A stretch of 64,000 nt of DNA from Mycocentrospora acerina (GCA_022701365.1 JAKUHH010000108.1:433821-497820); one strand, 5' to 3'. Positions 44,819 to 57,571 are shown, counted from the first letter of the stretch. Program-made: numbers and translations. Notes: generated by a model not told the origin, from the sequence alone.

Positions 44819-46885
44819 ATGTCCCAGCCCGCCCACGCGCCCACCATGAACCCCCAACACCATGCGCCCGTCGCGCCCAGCGAGCTCAAGCGCAAGCGGA
44901 GCCCGTCGTCGCATGACCTGCACGCCTCCTCTGCGCCACTGCCCAAATCTGCCAAGACACACAACCACCTGCAGATCAACTATCTCGCCAGACACCTCGA
45001 CGAAGACCTCCCGCTCATTACAAACGACGACACGCTGCCCAACATCCTGTCGTTGCTGGGCGACTACCAGGGCGTGCTGGACCGCCATGAGAGCATGGCC
45101 TGCAACCTGGGCGCCCGCCCGCTAGGACCCATCCTGATCAAGCGCTTCGAGAGGCTGTTCGATGGCCCCCCACGCGTGCTAAAGAGCCATGGAAAGGACG
45201 GGACCACTGTGACCTGGCTGGACGTCGTCGAGTTTGCGCGCAACAAGTCGGAGCAGTTCCAACTCGGCCAGATGAGCGAGGGCGTGAGGGTCTGCCAGTT
45301 CTACACGAAGCAATGTCGCGTGCAAATCTCAGAAGAGGACTATGTGCTCATCTCGTCTGGTATACCCCAAAAGATGATTCCGCCGCAGCCTATCATCGAA
45401 GACGAGGAGAAGGAGCTGGGCACAATTGAGATACTTGAGAAGAACCTGGGTCAGATTTGTCAGCTGGCTGATCAAGGTGAGTCTATCTTTTCAATGTCTT
45501 TTCCGTTTCATGTGCCCATCTGCACGACAATCTGTGTTTGTGGTTCATCCCACTTCGGCTTGGCGTATGCCAGATTTTCGTACCAGTAGCAAATAATCAA
45601 GTCCTGATCAGACAGCTAACATTGCACAGTTGCTGCTCGCACACGCCAACTCAACCACAGGCTCAAGGGGCGCAAACAAGCCATTCTTGACAGACGAGCA
45701 ACGGCTACCCCTGCTCCGCCTGTTCGTCCTTCGAGCCCTTCGAACGTCGCTCTTATGAATGGTGGCAGCTCCATCCTTCCACATGTCAATCAGTCTTCCC
45801 AAACATCACCTGGTGGCTTCGTTGCAGTCAATGCACGCCCTCACCACGAGCCGAATGGTAATGGCATCTCTTCAACAACACGCCACGAACTACTAAACAA
45901 ATTTCACACCCTCCACGAACGGCGCCCCTCTTCTCAGCCCCCAAATGGCTCGATGGACGCGAGAAGACCATCGATAGGAGTCCATGGCCTCTCACATCCA
46001 TCCACACCCATGACGAATGTGTCCCGAGCTCCGCCCAAGCCTGTCGAAGCTCCTTCTCAAAAACTACAGCAACCACAGCCGCAACCACAGCCGCAACCGC
46101 AACCGCAACCGCAACCGCAACAGCAACCGCAGTCACAGCCACCGCCACAGCCACAACCGCAACCACAACCACAACAACAACAACTTCCTCGACCGACTCC
46201 ACTGAACGAGTCAGAACTTCAATCCATCATGAACTCACCTGTCCCAATTCCGAACACACCCTCCAATCTCCTCCCGGCTGCCAGCCAACGCGCAACGCAC
46301 TCGCAGGAGAAAGATGACGGCGGCCCCTTTAAGGTAGAGATGGTGCACCGCATGGAGTCGCTCGCAAAAGGCGAACGCATTCTCCCCCCCTGCGATCGGT
46401 GTCGCAGACTGCACATGGACTGCCTGAAGAACCTGACCGCATGCATGGGCTGCACAAAGAAGCACGCAAAATGTTCCTGGAAAGATGTACGGGAGCCAGA
46501 GTTGAGGGGTGGATATGCGCATCCCTTGGGTTCAAACAGTGGTGGACACAGCGAAACAAGCGACCACGAAGGAGATCGTGCGAGCACAGCGAGTCCTGCC
46601 ATGTTGAGTCCTGGACTCCCAAGTCTGCAGGCCGTGAATGGAAGCCACGTTACTGGGAACGGGCGAATCACACCGCAGCCCCCGGCCTACCACCTCCCAC
46701 TTGGGCTTCCGCACGATGCTCGCTTACCACCCACGCTCAGCTCGCCTCCTGATCGGGAAAGAGAAAGGGAGAGGCACGTAGAAGCGCAGCTGCAGGAAGC
46801 TGCGCAGTCTAGTCTTGCACATGCCAATTCCAGGTTGGATTCAGGCGACGGCAAGAGCGGAGAATACCAGGCTATGGTTGCTTGA
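44819..46885 (+). CDS. Fungal Zn2Cys6-type protein with conserved N-terminal domain
   Basis: Exons 44819-45476 and 45630-46885 give 637 residues. Residues ~55-240 form a conserved fungal domain (LGDYQGVLDRHESMACNLGA, LIKRFERLFDGPP, VTWLDVVEFARNK, QLADQVAARTRQLNHRLK). A Pro-Gln repeat occupies roughly 360-400. The zinc cluster comes late, at residue 474 onward (CDRCRRLHMDC...CMGCTKKHAKC, spacing 2-6-6-2-6), an unusual C-terminal position for a Zn2Cys6 motif. I chose the ATG at 44819 because the conserved N-terminus follows it. Probably nuclear and regulatory; targets unknown. The extended reading frame upstream is not supported. Confidence 0.8.
46063..46184 (+). repeat. CCGCAACCA-type repeat coding a Pro-Gln tract
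   Basis: Imperfect CAACC(A/G)CAG hexamers inside the Zn-cluster gene translate to alternating Pro and Gln with a polyglutamine end. Likely length-variable between strains. Confidence 0.9.
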
Positions 46886-46906
46886 TAAACGAGCCTTGGC
46901 TAGAAG

Positions 46907-46956
<50 letters not shown>

Positions 46957-47819
46957 GTGTGGGGGTAGAGGGGAAGGGGGAGGGAAGAAGGGAATCAAGA
47001 TTCTGTCAATGGTTCCAAGGGCGTTTTATGTGTTTTCCCCTGGTGCGGATATTTCTTCGATGATACCAATTCGTTTTTTTAACCTAACTTTTTTTTTGTC
47101 TTGCTCTTTTGTTTCCATTTGCTTTTAACTTCTTCTTTTCTTGCCCGGGAACAATGGAGTGAGTGATGGGAGACTACTGGTCACTTGCCCTCCTCCCCTC
47201 AATTCAGTTCAGTTCAGTTCAATTCCATTCAATTCAGTCCCCTGTTTTTTTTTTCAATTCCACTCCATTCCATTCCACAATGTCCATATTTTCATAATTC
47301 GCTGCAGATGGAGGGAAAGGGGGGGGAACCGTATATATATATATTTTTATGTGTGTGTGTAGGTGGTATTCGCCGTCTGATCAAAAAAGTCCAACGAATA
47401 CTTTTAGTCGAGCAATCTATCCATCTATCTATCTATCGACATTGCTGCTTCCCTTGTGGACATGGTACATGGTACAACGCGACACGGTGGGGGAAGAAGT
47501 AAAGCACACATACATACGTACATACATGCATCGCTAACTAACCGCCCTGACTCTTACTTGTTTACGCATCTCAACAACACCACCACGAAAAAAAAGGACT
47601 CAAACACCATTCACCTATCCTACCGCACGCACCACTATCAACAATCCGTCCTACCGAGTAATTCATCCACTTCCAACGCGGTGTCAGTCAATCAATCGGT
47701 CAGTCAATCAAGTAGATATGATATGATGTGATGCAACGCGACAAGACGAGTCAAGTCAGGCCGAGTGTGGATACTACTAAGTAGGCACTACTGCTACTAC
47801 TACCACGAAAAAAAAAGGT
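46886..47819. other. Intergenic, microsatellite-rich
   Basis: Contains a (GA)n tract, CAGTT/ATTCA-type imperfect repeats near 47200-47280, TA and GT dinucleotide runs (47331-47361), a CTAT run at 47417-47436 and TACA runs near 47510. No protein gene seen. Confidence 0.75.
46909..46952 (+). repeat. (GA)n microsatellite
   Basis: About 21 GA dinucleotides just 3' of the Zn-cluster gene stop codon. Confidence 0.97.
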
Positions 47820-47938
47820 TGGACTAGCGGCGAATCGAACGCCGGACCTCTCCCATTTCAGCTCACGTCGCGCTCTGAGGACAGAAACGATAATCGTGAT
47901 GGTGCTAAGGGAACATTATACCACTAAACCACAAGCCC
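47820..47938 (-). tRNA. tRNA-Ala(AGC) with intron
   Basis: Read on the minus strand, G1 is at 47938 and discriminator A73 at 47820. The acceptor stem GGGCTTG pairs with CTAGTCC (one U-U mismatch) and contains G3-U70, the alanine identity pair. The D arm has AGTGGTA. Anticodon stem TTCCC/GGGAG (T-G at the base) encloses TTAGCA, so the anticodon AGC is at 47906-47904. A 47-base intron (47902-47856) follows position 37, the standard place. Variable loop AGGTC and T arm CGGCG-TTCGATT-CGCCG are perfect. The arms and internal promoter boxes are convincing; the alanine assignment depends on the intron position. Confidence 0.82.
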
Positions 47939-48133
47939 CAACTGTTTGGTGTTGATGGGGCGACGGGGAAAAAACGGGCTTATGTTGAGAGAAAAAATTT
48001 CTGGCTATGTGGGGGAGGGGGAGGAAAACGTTGAGTTGAGAGAGAGGAGGAGACGAGAGATGTGAGAAATAATAACTTGTGTATTTTGTTGTGTGTACGT
48101 AAAGAATGCACTGATAAGTTGCATGCTGGATAC

Positions 48134-51100
48134 TTAGTATGGGGTGTCTGTCTTCTTCGTACCCTCCCAGTTAGTTGACGATGATCCTGCCGCCGTGTTT
48201 GCAGGGTCATGGAAGTGGCCTCCTGAGATATTGCTGCTTCCGTCTACTCCTCCGTGCCCGTCACCGTAACGGCCGACATTCATGGGCAAGCCTGTGCGCG
48301 GCTCGATGACGACCTTGTCGCTGTCGAGGTCGGAAATGGGATGTGCGCCGTAGGTGTTGCGCTGTGTCTCGCTGGGGAGTCGTCAGTCGTTGTACGCTAT
48401 TGGCAGATAGTTTGGCAAGGAGGGGAAGAAGAGGAAGTGGATGAGGAAAGAAAGATATGGAAACGGGTAACAAGTCACTCACCGATCGCCAGAGATTAAG
48501 TCTGGATGTCCAATTGGCCCGTCAACACCAATACGTTCCTTCGGTCCCAAACCACCGGATGCAAACACCTCAGGATGCTCGAGCGCCTCGCGTGCTGGGT
48601 GTCCCTTGGGAGGATCTTTATGCAGCCTGTTGCGTCCAGACACGTCGACGGGTAACGCTTCGTATGCTGCCGCCGTGGTTCTTGCGTCTGGGTGCTCTTT
48701 CGAGTGCCTCGGGCTCTCGTGTGAGTAGTCCCTTGATGCGCGGGGTGAGCTCTCAGCACTTGGCGAAGTCTTCTCTTTCTTAGACTTGTCGCGGTGCAAG
48801 AAGCCGAGGATTCCATGCTTCTTCTCCTTCTCCTCTTCTTCGGGATAAGATTTCTGGAGCTTGGCACGTTCCTTGTCAAGCTTGTGTTGGTCTTTTTCTT
48901 GCTGCTTGTATGTGTCTTTTTCGAGTTTCGCCTGCTCTTTCTCGTGCTGCTTCTCCATCTTTGCTAGACGCTCTTGGGTTTCAAGCAAGTTCTGTTGGTC
49001 TTGCTTCTGAGCGTAGGCGTAGCCTGCTCCAGCGATGGTGGCTGCTCCTGCTGTGCCCAGGAGTGCGGTATTGCGCTTGTCATGATCCTTCAGCGCAGGG
49101 TCTTCAACCGTATCATGGTGTTGATGGGTTGTAGCTGGAACCTGTGTATTGTATCCGGTGGTGGCAGGGTGAACTACACCGGTGGTTGGAGCTTGCGAGC
49201 CGTACAATTTCGGATCCTGCGTGGGCTGACCTGAGTTTTGGTATGCGTGGCCCGTTCCAAGTGCAGCTGCTGTACCGGCGGTACCCAAGAGTGCTGCATT
49301 GCGCTTATCATGAGACTGCCTCTCTGAACTTTCGACAGGATCATAGCGTTGTTGGTTTGCAATACCACCTGGAGTCTGCGTACCGTATGGAGCGGCTGGC
49401 TGAGAGGGGTGGATTGCAGTGGTAGCTGGAGCATGGGTCGCGTATGTCGATGAATCCTGCGTCGGCTGAGTCGCGTTGTGGTGAGCATATCCAGCACCGG
49501 CAAGAGCCGCAGCACCGGTAGCACCTACAAGGGCGGCATTGCGTTTGTCATGGCTTCTATCCTCAATGCTTTCAGAAGCTTCGTGGCGTTGTTGAATCGC
49601 AGGAGCATTAGGAATCTGGGACGCGTGCGAGGTGGTCCCTTGCGTTGGGTAGGATGAATTGGTAGAGGAACCATATGTTTGGTGGGCCGGAGCAACAGAC
49701 GAATCATGTGTCGGATGGGCAGAAGCAGCAGAAGAGTCATACGTTGGCTTGTTCGCATTATGATGCGCATACCCAGCACCAGCAAGAGTTGCAGCACCAG
49801 CAGTTCCCAGAAGGGCAGCATTGCGGTTATCATGACTTCTATTCTCTGGGCCGTCAACGTTGTCGTAGCGTTGTTGGGTAGCAGGAGCAATCGGAATATT
49901 AGAAGTATGGGATGTCATCCCTTGCGAAGGGTAAGCTGAAGAAGCAACAGAGTCATAAGCTGGTTGACTAGCATCATGATGGGTATGTCCTGCGCCAGCA
50001 AGGGCTGCAGTACCAGCAGTACCAAGAACTGCAGCATTGCGCTTGTTGTGGTTTCCATCCTCAAGGCTCTCAACATCACCATGGTGTTGTTTAGCCACAG
50101 GTACAGACGAGCCGTGCGCTGTTGTACCATGTGCTTGGTGGAGCCCAGAACCAACAGTTGGAGCAATCGTGTTGTATGAACTTGAACCTTCCGTTGGGTG
50201 GATTGAAGAGGCAGAGGGTTCCTGTGTAGTGTGCGAGGTCGGCCACTCGCTCTGCAGAGGCTGCCATTGTTGGTAGTTCGAGATTGGTACTGGAGCGGCA
50301 GAAGAAGCAACTAGAGAAACCGGGTTCTCAGAGTCTGGCAGTTGTCGAGTGGAGTCATGATGCGTTGTGCCAGTAAATGCTGCTCCAGTGAGAGCTGCTG
50401 CACCGACTCCAGCACCCAGGGCAGCATTTCGGCTGTTGTGATCATGAATGTCGTGAGCACCATGCTGGTTTCCTACTAACCCAGTATTCTGTTGATCGAA
50501 ATTGCGTGGCTCGTTGTAGTTGTACTCGGCATATGCTGGGATGGGACTGGGTGCGTGAGCGCCAGGAGCTGTTGGATCGTAACGTTGGTTGATCATGGAT
50601 GCTTCGGGCTGTGTGCTGCGATGGTCACCGTATGCCTTCGCAGCCTCATAAGCACCATAACCGGTCGCACCAACTCCACCAGCAATTGCAGCATCTCGGC
50701 CGTAGTGATGCTGATCCTGATGACCAGTCTTCTCGTCAATCTTGGGGTCCTGGCGACTCAACGTATCGGACTGATGAGGTCCAGACAAATTGTGACTCTT
50801 TTGCTTCGCAGGGTCAGGCTGAACACGCGGGTCGAGAACATTAGCTATGTTGCTTGAGTGTGGGCCAACAGTCTTTGACGCCGGTCCGGTATCAACTCTC
50901 TCTTCGCGTTGGTTAGCATGGTGAAGTTCACCAGCAGCTACAAGACCAGCGCCGCCCAGCGCCGCATCACGTCCGTGGTGCGTTTGCGATTCATTCTTGG
51001 TATGTGATTCAGGAGTTACGGAAGATAGAGGTATTGTAGAGGTCGATGAGTGTGTGTTGTCAATACCGGAAGCAGGCGTGCCGGTTGTACCGTATATTGC

Positions 51101-52574
51101 GTCGGGAGCTTTCGAGGACTGCTTAGTTGCAGGAGTACCCGATTCAGACGTAGGACGCTGAATATCAGGCGTATGATCTCTTTGACTAACTCCGTATAGA
51201 CCACCAGCTGCAGCAATACCAGCTCCAACCGCTGCCGCATCACGTCCATGATGGCTTTCTGGTTCCTCACGGCTACCGATGGAAGGAGCAGGTACTGTCG
51301 AAGAATCCTTGCTCTCACGGATTGGCAGAGAGCGTTGTGCAAAGGGTTCCGTACCAGTCTGGGGATCGATCTTCTGCTGCTCTACTGACGGTACCGATCT
51401 GCCGTGGACACGAGGATCAAGAACTGTGGATCCATATGGACTCGCTTCATAGGGGCTTTCGCTGCCTGTATCATGCTTGTGAGAAGCAGCATAGGTGCCC
51501 AAGCCAGCAGCACCGACGCCACCAGCAATAGCGGCACCCCGGCCCTGGTGACGAGGCTGGTCTGGAGTGAAGTCACCAGACTTTGGTCTTGGCTGGTCGA
51601 GAGTTCCTGTATGGCGTAGCTCAGACTGAGTCGAGGGCGCAGCTGTTGTTGATGTAGCGCCCACACTCTCCTGGCCGAAAAAAGTCTGAGATGGGTTCTC
51701 TGTAGGAGTAGGATCCGGAAATTCGCCTGGAATATGAGGGTGGGTGTCTGTCCTTTTGTTAAAGGGTCTGATGCCCGCTAATAGACCAGTGCGGTCTTGC
51801 TCTGTGGTCGGAAGCTCATCACCAGTATTTCCGTAAGTAGCTTCACGTGTCTCCTTAGCCAGATTCTGTACATCTCTACGCTCTGAATGTGGTAACAGTG
51901 CGGATGATCCAGTGCCCAACTGCCGAGTAGATGAGGACGTGTTGTCTGGATCACGCGAAGTGACACCACCTGAAAGAGGGAACGATCGATCCGCGCCAGG
52001 AGTGTAGTTTTCTTGTTGCGAGGAGACCTTTAATGGTTGGGCTATGCTGCTACCACTATAAGCAGAATCTTGTTGTCCACGGCTGGTTGTGTCTGGGTCT
52101 GGAAAGTGTGTCAGACAGTGCTCGACAGGCATCAGTTTATTAGATAGACTACGTACGAGGTAGAATAGAAGGCTGTATGTTCTTCTGCTCGCCAGTCACA
52201 CTACCAGAGCTTCCACCTCCCAAGATTTGGTTACTATCCAAGTCATCCTCTGCGATGTTCTTATTTGGAAGTGCAGCATGTCCTTGCCGCTCGCTTGTTC
52301 CGAATCCAATAACGCCAGACTTGATGCTTGCACTGCTGGCTGCATCGGCAGGAGCATTGGGACGAACATTCGAGCTCGCCGTGTTTGTTGGAATTGACGA
52401 TGTAACAGAGTTGGCGGGAGTAGGATTACTTTGGTTCACGTTGGGAGTGTTAGAGAAGTGCGGAGGCTGCTCAGTGCCGGTGTGAAGAGTACTATCGGTG
52501 GCAATGTGCTCTCGTCCTTGCCCTGCGGAATTTTGTGCCTGGCCTACGGCGTGTGTATCCCCCTGGCTCGCCAT
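48134..52574 (-). CDS. 1423-residue disordered protein with ten Ala/Gly-rich repeats
   Basis: Exons 52574-52157, 52098-48483 and 48371-48134, all in phase. The N-terminal ~330 residues are Ser/Thr/Pro/Gln-rich. Then about ten units recur, each a basic dipeptide and RNAALLGTAGAAALAGAGYAHHN-like core (examples HDKRNAALLGTAGAATL, HGRDAAAVGAGIAAAGG), separated by 40-80 polar residues. Units toward the C-terminus are most alike, suggesting recent duplication. The cores look like glycine-zipper segments. A charged coiled coil (ETQERLAKMEKQHEKEQAKLEK...) and a conserved-looking tail (PFCP-less, ending TNWEGTKKTDTPY) follow. Function unknown; scaffold, septal-pore or membrane-associated stress proteins of fungi have similar make-up, but I cannot assign one. 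Confidence 0.75.
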
Positions 52575-54357
52575 TTTGTTGTAGATTGGAGTTTGGCTGC
52601 ACCGCTTGTCAGTGTATGCTAGTAAGAGACGAGAGGCCTGTTTCTACGTTTGAGGAGTGGCAGAAGTGGATGCTACAGTGGGGTTCTGCGCCGTATCATC
52701 CGTCTTCTTGTGGCCCGTCCTGTTAGAGTTTAGCATCTAGTGTGGAACAGAGGCACGTAATGCATACAACACACTCTTGATCTTGTCCATGATGGCGTGA
52801 GTAGTGACACAGCAATTGGTCCGTAGAGGTGGAACGAAGGATGCGTGAGGGCTGTTCGAAAACGTATCACACAGGCGGTTCAAATGGCATAGCAAGGCAC
52901 AGAAAGCAAGGCAGAGCTCCTCATGTAGCACAGCATCATCGTGTGGTGTTTGTAGCTAAGACACGGCGCCAATGACGTATAGTCTGCGTAGAACGCATCT
53001 CCTCACTGGCACGCAACGACATTTGGAAAAGCAACGCTGGCCCAGCACAAAGGCGTGCCAGATGCGCGCGCGTGACGTCGTTGCACAAGATTGCAGCATA
53101 CAGCTCTTTCAGCTGGTGTTGCTGCGAGATCTCCGCCATCCTTGTATCCGTCCGCAGGGGTTAGTCGATGAAGGACAGATGCCCCCGCGCGGGGCTTTGT
53201 GGTTCTTTTGGGCAGCCCAAGTTGGGCACACCGCTTTGGGAAACCCGGTGACGGGTGGCTACAGCAGGCTTTGGCAACGAGGAGGAAAGGCAGCTAGTCG
53301 GCTCACTATGACCTCACCGACGATTCGCCGGGTTCCCCACTTGGCTCGCTTCTTCTCCGCTCGACACCCCACACTTGGCCCAATTGCGCAATGCAGCCAT
53401 CAGCCGCTGCACAGGGCCGACGCACGCAACACAACGCAGATGCAGAGCGAGTCAAACCTTGACATGGCGACGGGTGTCGAGGAACGCAAACCGCGAGTTT
53501 TTCAGCGTCTGGGGTGCGGCCCACGTGATGTCTGGTCTCTCAACACTGCCGCCGCCGTGACGGCGGCAGGCTGCCTTTTATGCCCGACTTGCTCAACACC
53601 ATGGCGACCAGGGCGCGACGCGGGCTGCAATTCGCTCGAAATTCGCGCAAACATACGCCCAGGTGCTGACTGGCTGACTGTCGGATGAGGGCGTAGTGGC
53701 AATGGCATTTTCTGCAAGGGCATTGCTGGCTGGTCCAGCATAGGCCCCCCCACGGCGACGCTGCGTCGGCCAGCGCTAGCCCCCGACCTGGCCTAAGGGA
53801 TGCAAAATGTCTCGAGGTTGGAGGCCGCCCGGGGCAAGCAGCTAGCCGATCGCACGCTCCATGCTGCCAGCCCTCTGCGCTTCAAGCGCCTGCTTCCAGA
53901 AGTCGTCGTCGTCTTGGGCTTGGGCTTGGGCTTGGGCTTTTGCGCGCCGCATCCCGTGCCCGTCCTGTCACTCGGCCATCGCTGCAGCGAAGGCCGTCTC
54001 TCAACGCTTCATCGACTGTGTGCAGATAAGCTTTGGCATCTCCGCGTTTTATTCTAGGCCAGCCTGACGTGCATTGTCTCACAAGCACTGCTCGGCCATT
54101 AAACCTCCGCCTTTTCCCCAGCCTGCTGTGCCCAAGTCCAGACACGCTCCTTCCCACGCCCAGCGCGCGTACAAGTCACGCTTCCCTGGGCACTCAACGA
54201 CCCACCAATCTCCGCTAGACCGCCGCGCAGCCGATCACCATATCAGCCTCACCCTCCTCGCATCGTCCGATTCCCTCCTGTCCCCGACTGCCTGCGCCCT
54301 CGCCCACCACTTCCCCCCACCACCACACGCTGCCACATTGCCTTTGCACACTCCGCC
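52575..54357. other. Divergent intergenic region with a GC-rich inverted repeat
   Basis: 1.8 kb between the repeat-protein gene and a Ser/Arg-rich protein gene, both starting outward. It contains a CACGTG box at 53522-53527 and an 8-bp-arm inverted repeat at 53547-53568. The last 200 bases are C-rich 5' UTR. ORFs here show no motif. Confidence 0.6.
53547..53568. repeat. GC-rich inverted repeat
   Basis: TGCCGCCG (53547-53554) and its reverse complement CGGCGGCA (53561-53568) are separated by CCGTGA. It could be a symmetric binding site for a zinc-cluster protein or a chance GC-rich hairpin. Confidence 0.6.
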
Positions 54358-55514
54358 ATGCCGGGACACCTGCGCAGCCGCCTACGACGCGCCTTCACTA
54401 GCGAAGAGGGCCATGGACCCCTCAGCAAAATCAAGAGCAAGACATCCAAGCCAACGCAGCCAGAGAGCGACTACTACCAGCCTGGCGAGAAAATGCCGCC
54501 GCTAAAATACCGCCGCCCCGTCGCCCCAGAACACAAGGCCAAGCTCGAGGCCTTCAGCTTCTCCAACGCCTGGCGTCGACGCAGTCACCACAGCCTGTAC
54601 TCGCCAATGGGCAGCCGCCTGCCGAGCCGCAAGAGCAGCTTCAGGAGCAGACGCAGCCGCAGCCGCAGCATACACCGGAGCAGGCGCTCCAGCTTCAACA
54701 GCGTGAACAGCACCCACAGCGACTACGACGACGAGGAGTGGGTCGACAGCGGCATTGGCACGAGCATCGCAGGCGATGAGCGTCCCGCAAAGATTCGCGA
54801 GGCGAGCGACGACGAAGGCGATGTCCTCAATGGTGTGTATTGCTATAATGCTCCCGTGAATTCTCCCGACTAACTGAAACAGTCGGCCTCTCTCGCAACC
54901 CCACACAAGATCCCCGCGACACCCGCCGGCGAGAATCCACGGGCAACCGCCGCTCTAGCTCTGTACGACGTGCTTCCTCGCGCCCAGGCACATCATCTGA
55001 CCGCACCTCGCGCCAAACCTCGCAGCCTTTTTCACCCGAAGATCTCGAGTCAGCCCTGCAAAAATCGAATCTTGAAGCGACCAAGGAAGAATCTATCAAG
55101 AGCGAGTGCATGCAGAGCGAAGGTGCCACTCCGCTGGAGGAGTATGACGACCCCAGCCCTTTCCTCCGACCGCGAGGCGGCTCAATTTACGTGCCATACG
55201 ATGGTCAAGGCACGCCCCCTAAACTACCCTTCTGGGGAAATGCATACCCAGAGGGTGACGAGACAAACCGTGATCAATTTCGCCGCCCGTCATCTTGCTC
55301 GCCCAACGAAGATTCTGACTCCGCCTCATCCGATCGTCGCCCTTCAGTTTTCTTGTCTGACATGGAGTCGTGTTCTGAAAGCTGTGAACAGCAACAACCA
55401 CTACCTGCGATATCACCGAATCTAGCATCTATCGAAGCCCCAAAACGGAAACCTGTCATCTGCTGTCCCAGCGATGAAATCGCGAAGATATTGGCGCGGA
55501 AAGATCTAGTATAA
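54358..55514 (+). CDS. Ser/Arg-rich protein of unknown function
   Basis: Exons 54358-54832 and 54883-55514 give 368 residues. Residues ~75-115 are a run of SR/RS dipeptides (RSRRSRSRSIHRSRRSS), followed by an acidic patch (DYDDEEWVDSG). The second exon has a second Ser/Arg/Thr stretch, a helical acidic segment (PEDLESALQKSNLEATKEES), and an aromatic block (GGSIYVPYDGQGTPPKLPFWG). No catalytic domain or RRM is seen. Base-rich signature and lack of hydrophobic segments point to a nuclear or cytosolic phosphoprotein. I do not recognise the family. Confidence 0.75.
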
Positions 55515-57571
55515 TCGTCATTTCAAATGCTTTCAGTCTGTTTTTGGTTTTGTTAGCATTGCGTTACCATCTGTCCTGCATTTCCTGGCGTTTTCTGGTA
55601 ATCGAGTCCCTAGAGAGGGGGTTCACGGCTTTGGGCCAATGTTCCATGTATGAGCCCTCGGATGGCTCCGTGGCCTTGCGCCTATTTTTTTTCTTTTGAC
55701 ACGAATGCATTGCATTGCATTGGTTTGGGCGGGAATAGATTTTCTCAAGTCCGGCATTTTTTCCTACATGTACAGTTTCTGCATATGCATTACTTTGCAT
55801 TTTGGTCTAGTGTAGGGTGCTTTTTTCTTTCTCATTTTTGGATTGCTTGGGCAGAAAGTGCAACGATATCAGCAGTATATTCTTAGTTCGTATATTAAAT
55901 GTGCATCCTACTTCAAGATGATCTCCTCCTCGAATATTTTCTAATTGAGATGCCACCTGTTCGTTCCTCTTCGCTTCTCTTTCCGAGCGTTGTTGGTCCG
56001 CTCGCATGCATGCTGCACCGTTGAGTGGGGCGCCCGCGTTTTTTCCTTGGTGTGAGAATTCTGTCATGCGCCGAGCGGAGAGCCAAGTGAAGCGAAGGTC
56101 CGAGTCTGTGGGCGTGGCCGACATGTCCGATGTGGAACCCTTGTTCATGCATCTGACAGATGGTGAGAACATGCATGGATGTTCGATGGGTTGGGATCTG
56201 TGGGGAACTAAAAACAATGGCGTTGTAGGGTTTGTCGGTTCTGGGTTCCGGGGGGGTGCTCTCTTATTCGTATCCAGGTGCGAGCGAGATGGTGTCGAGT
56301 CAGCAGGGCATGTCCTTGCTAAACGTGGTGGGGGAACCAGGTACATAGATGCCCTCTCATGCCCAGTCTTTGAACAAGACTGGATCAAGCCTTTTATGTG
56401 GATGTAACATGCAAAGGGTACAATGCTTTCTGTTATTCTTCATGACCTCTACACCGTCGCCTCCCTCGACTCGCCACTCAACCTTATCAACATCCTTGAG
56501 GATCAGCTCCTGGTGGCATCGAAGGATCTCGTCAATGCTACTTTACAGGTCCAGCAGAATGTGCTGGTTAAGTGAGGCAAATCATATCTATTGCCGAACA
56601 GACTGTCATGCCGCTCTTTTCATGGTTGTCTCATAATGCTCGCTTTCTCTTACCTCATCACTACGGATACTCTAATCTCTCGCCGCTCTACTACGTTTTG
56701 ACCTAACCTTGTCCTTCAAGTTTGGTTGTATTCGATTAGATTCCCTGTACCACTTGGTCTCTTTTCTCATCCCTAGTCTTGCCGTTTTTTCTCACTTTAG
56801 CTCTTCACATCCCTCACTGGAAAGCCAGCTGCTTAGTTCAATGTTATTATCGCATGCCTGGGACACGTCTTCCTTTGAAAGATCATTCCATATTTCTCAC
56901 ACCTTAGTTTCCATCCAAGAAACAGAACATCATACGACAAAATCGAGACTAGGGTGCTGAACGAGACGAAAACGATCAGTAAACAGTTAAATCGGGTAAA
57001 TACATTACACTATTGTATATTACTGCTGACATCTTAGCGAAGCTCAAACTTCAAAGACCCTTAATTTGGTGGATATAACCAGAGATTTCAGCCTAGTTAC
57101 ACTTCTTCACAATGCGGACGGAAACCTTCTCTCCACCAGGTTTTAACAAATTTAACAAAAGAGAAATTTCACACTGCTGTTTGCACCATATATTAAATTG
57201 TTCCATTGGTACAGACAGTACTGTATCTTCAACTTTGTTGAAATGATTTCGCCTTATGAGTTTCATCATGACATTTTATCAACAGTAGCTCTACTTCAGT
57301 CCTTCTGTCGCTATAGCCAGAAAATGTACTTTCCTGACAGCTATTTTCATCGCCGCCTCTCCCCGTCCAGGTTTCACTTTCACCATCTCACTGCCAAAAA
57401 CGACGTCTCCACACCCTGTAAACTAAATCATTTACTTCACTTCAAAACCATATCATCCTATATCCTGAATCACGGCACTCTCTTCATTCCTTCGCATCGC
57501 GCTGAATACTCTAAGCTTGTCCCTCACTCCATTCCAATCGCGTAACTCTCCCGTCTCACTAACTACTTAAA
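55515..57571. other. Intergenic, no gene seen
   Basis: A 2-kb gap, AT-rich after 56400. The longest antisense ORF (55807-56388, 193 codons) has no motif and opposite-frame competitors. I see no RNA gene. The last 200 bases before 57572 are pyrimidine-rich, consistent with a promoter. Confidence 0.55.

Noticed and set aside
49174..51342. Several antisense and alternate-frame ORFs inside the repeat-protein gene
   Set aside because: They follow the internal repeat periodicity and disappear once the real spliced frame is used.
55807..56388. 193-codon antisense ORF
   Set aside because: No recognisable motif or exon partner and an unusual composition.
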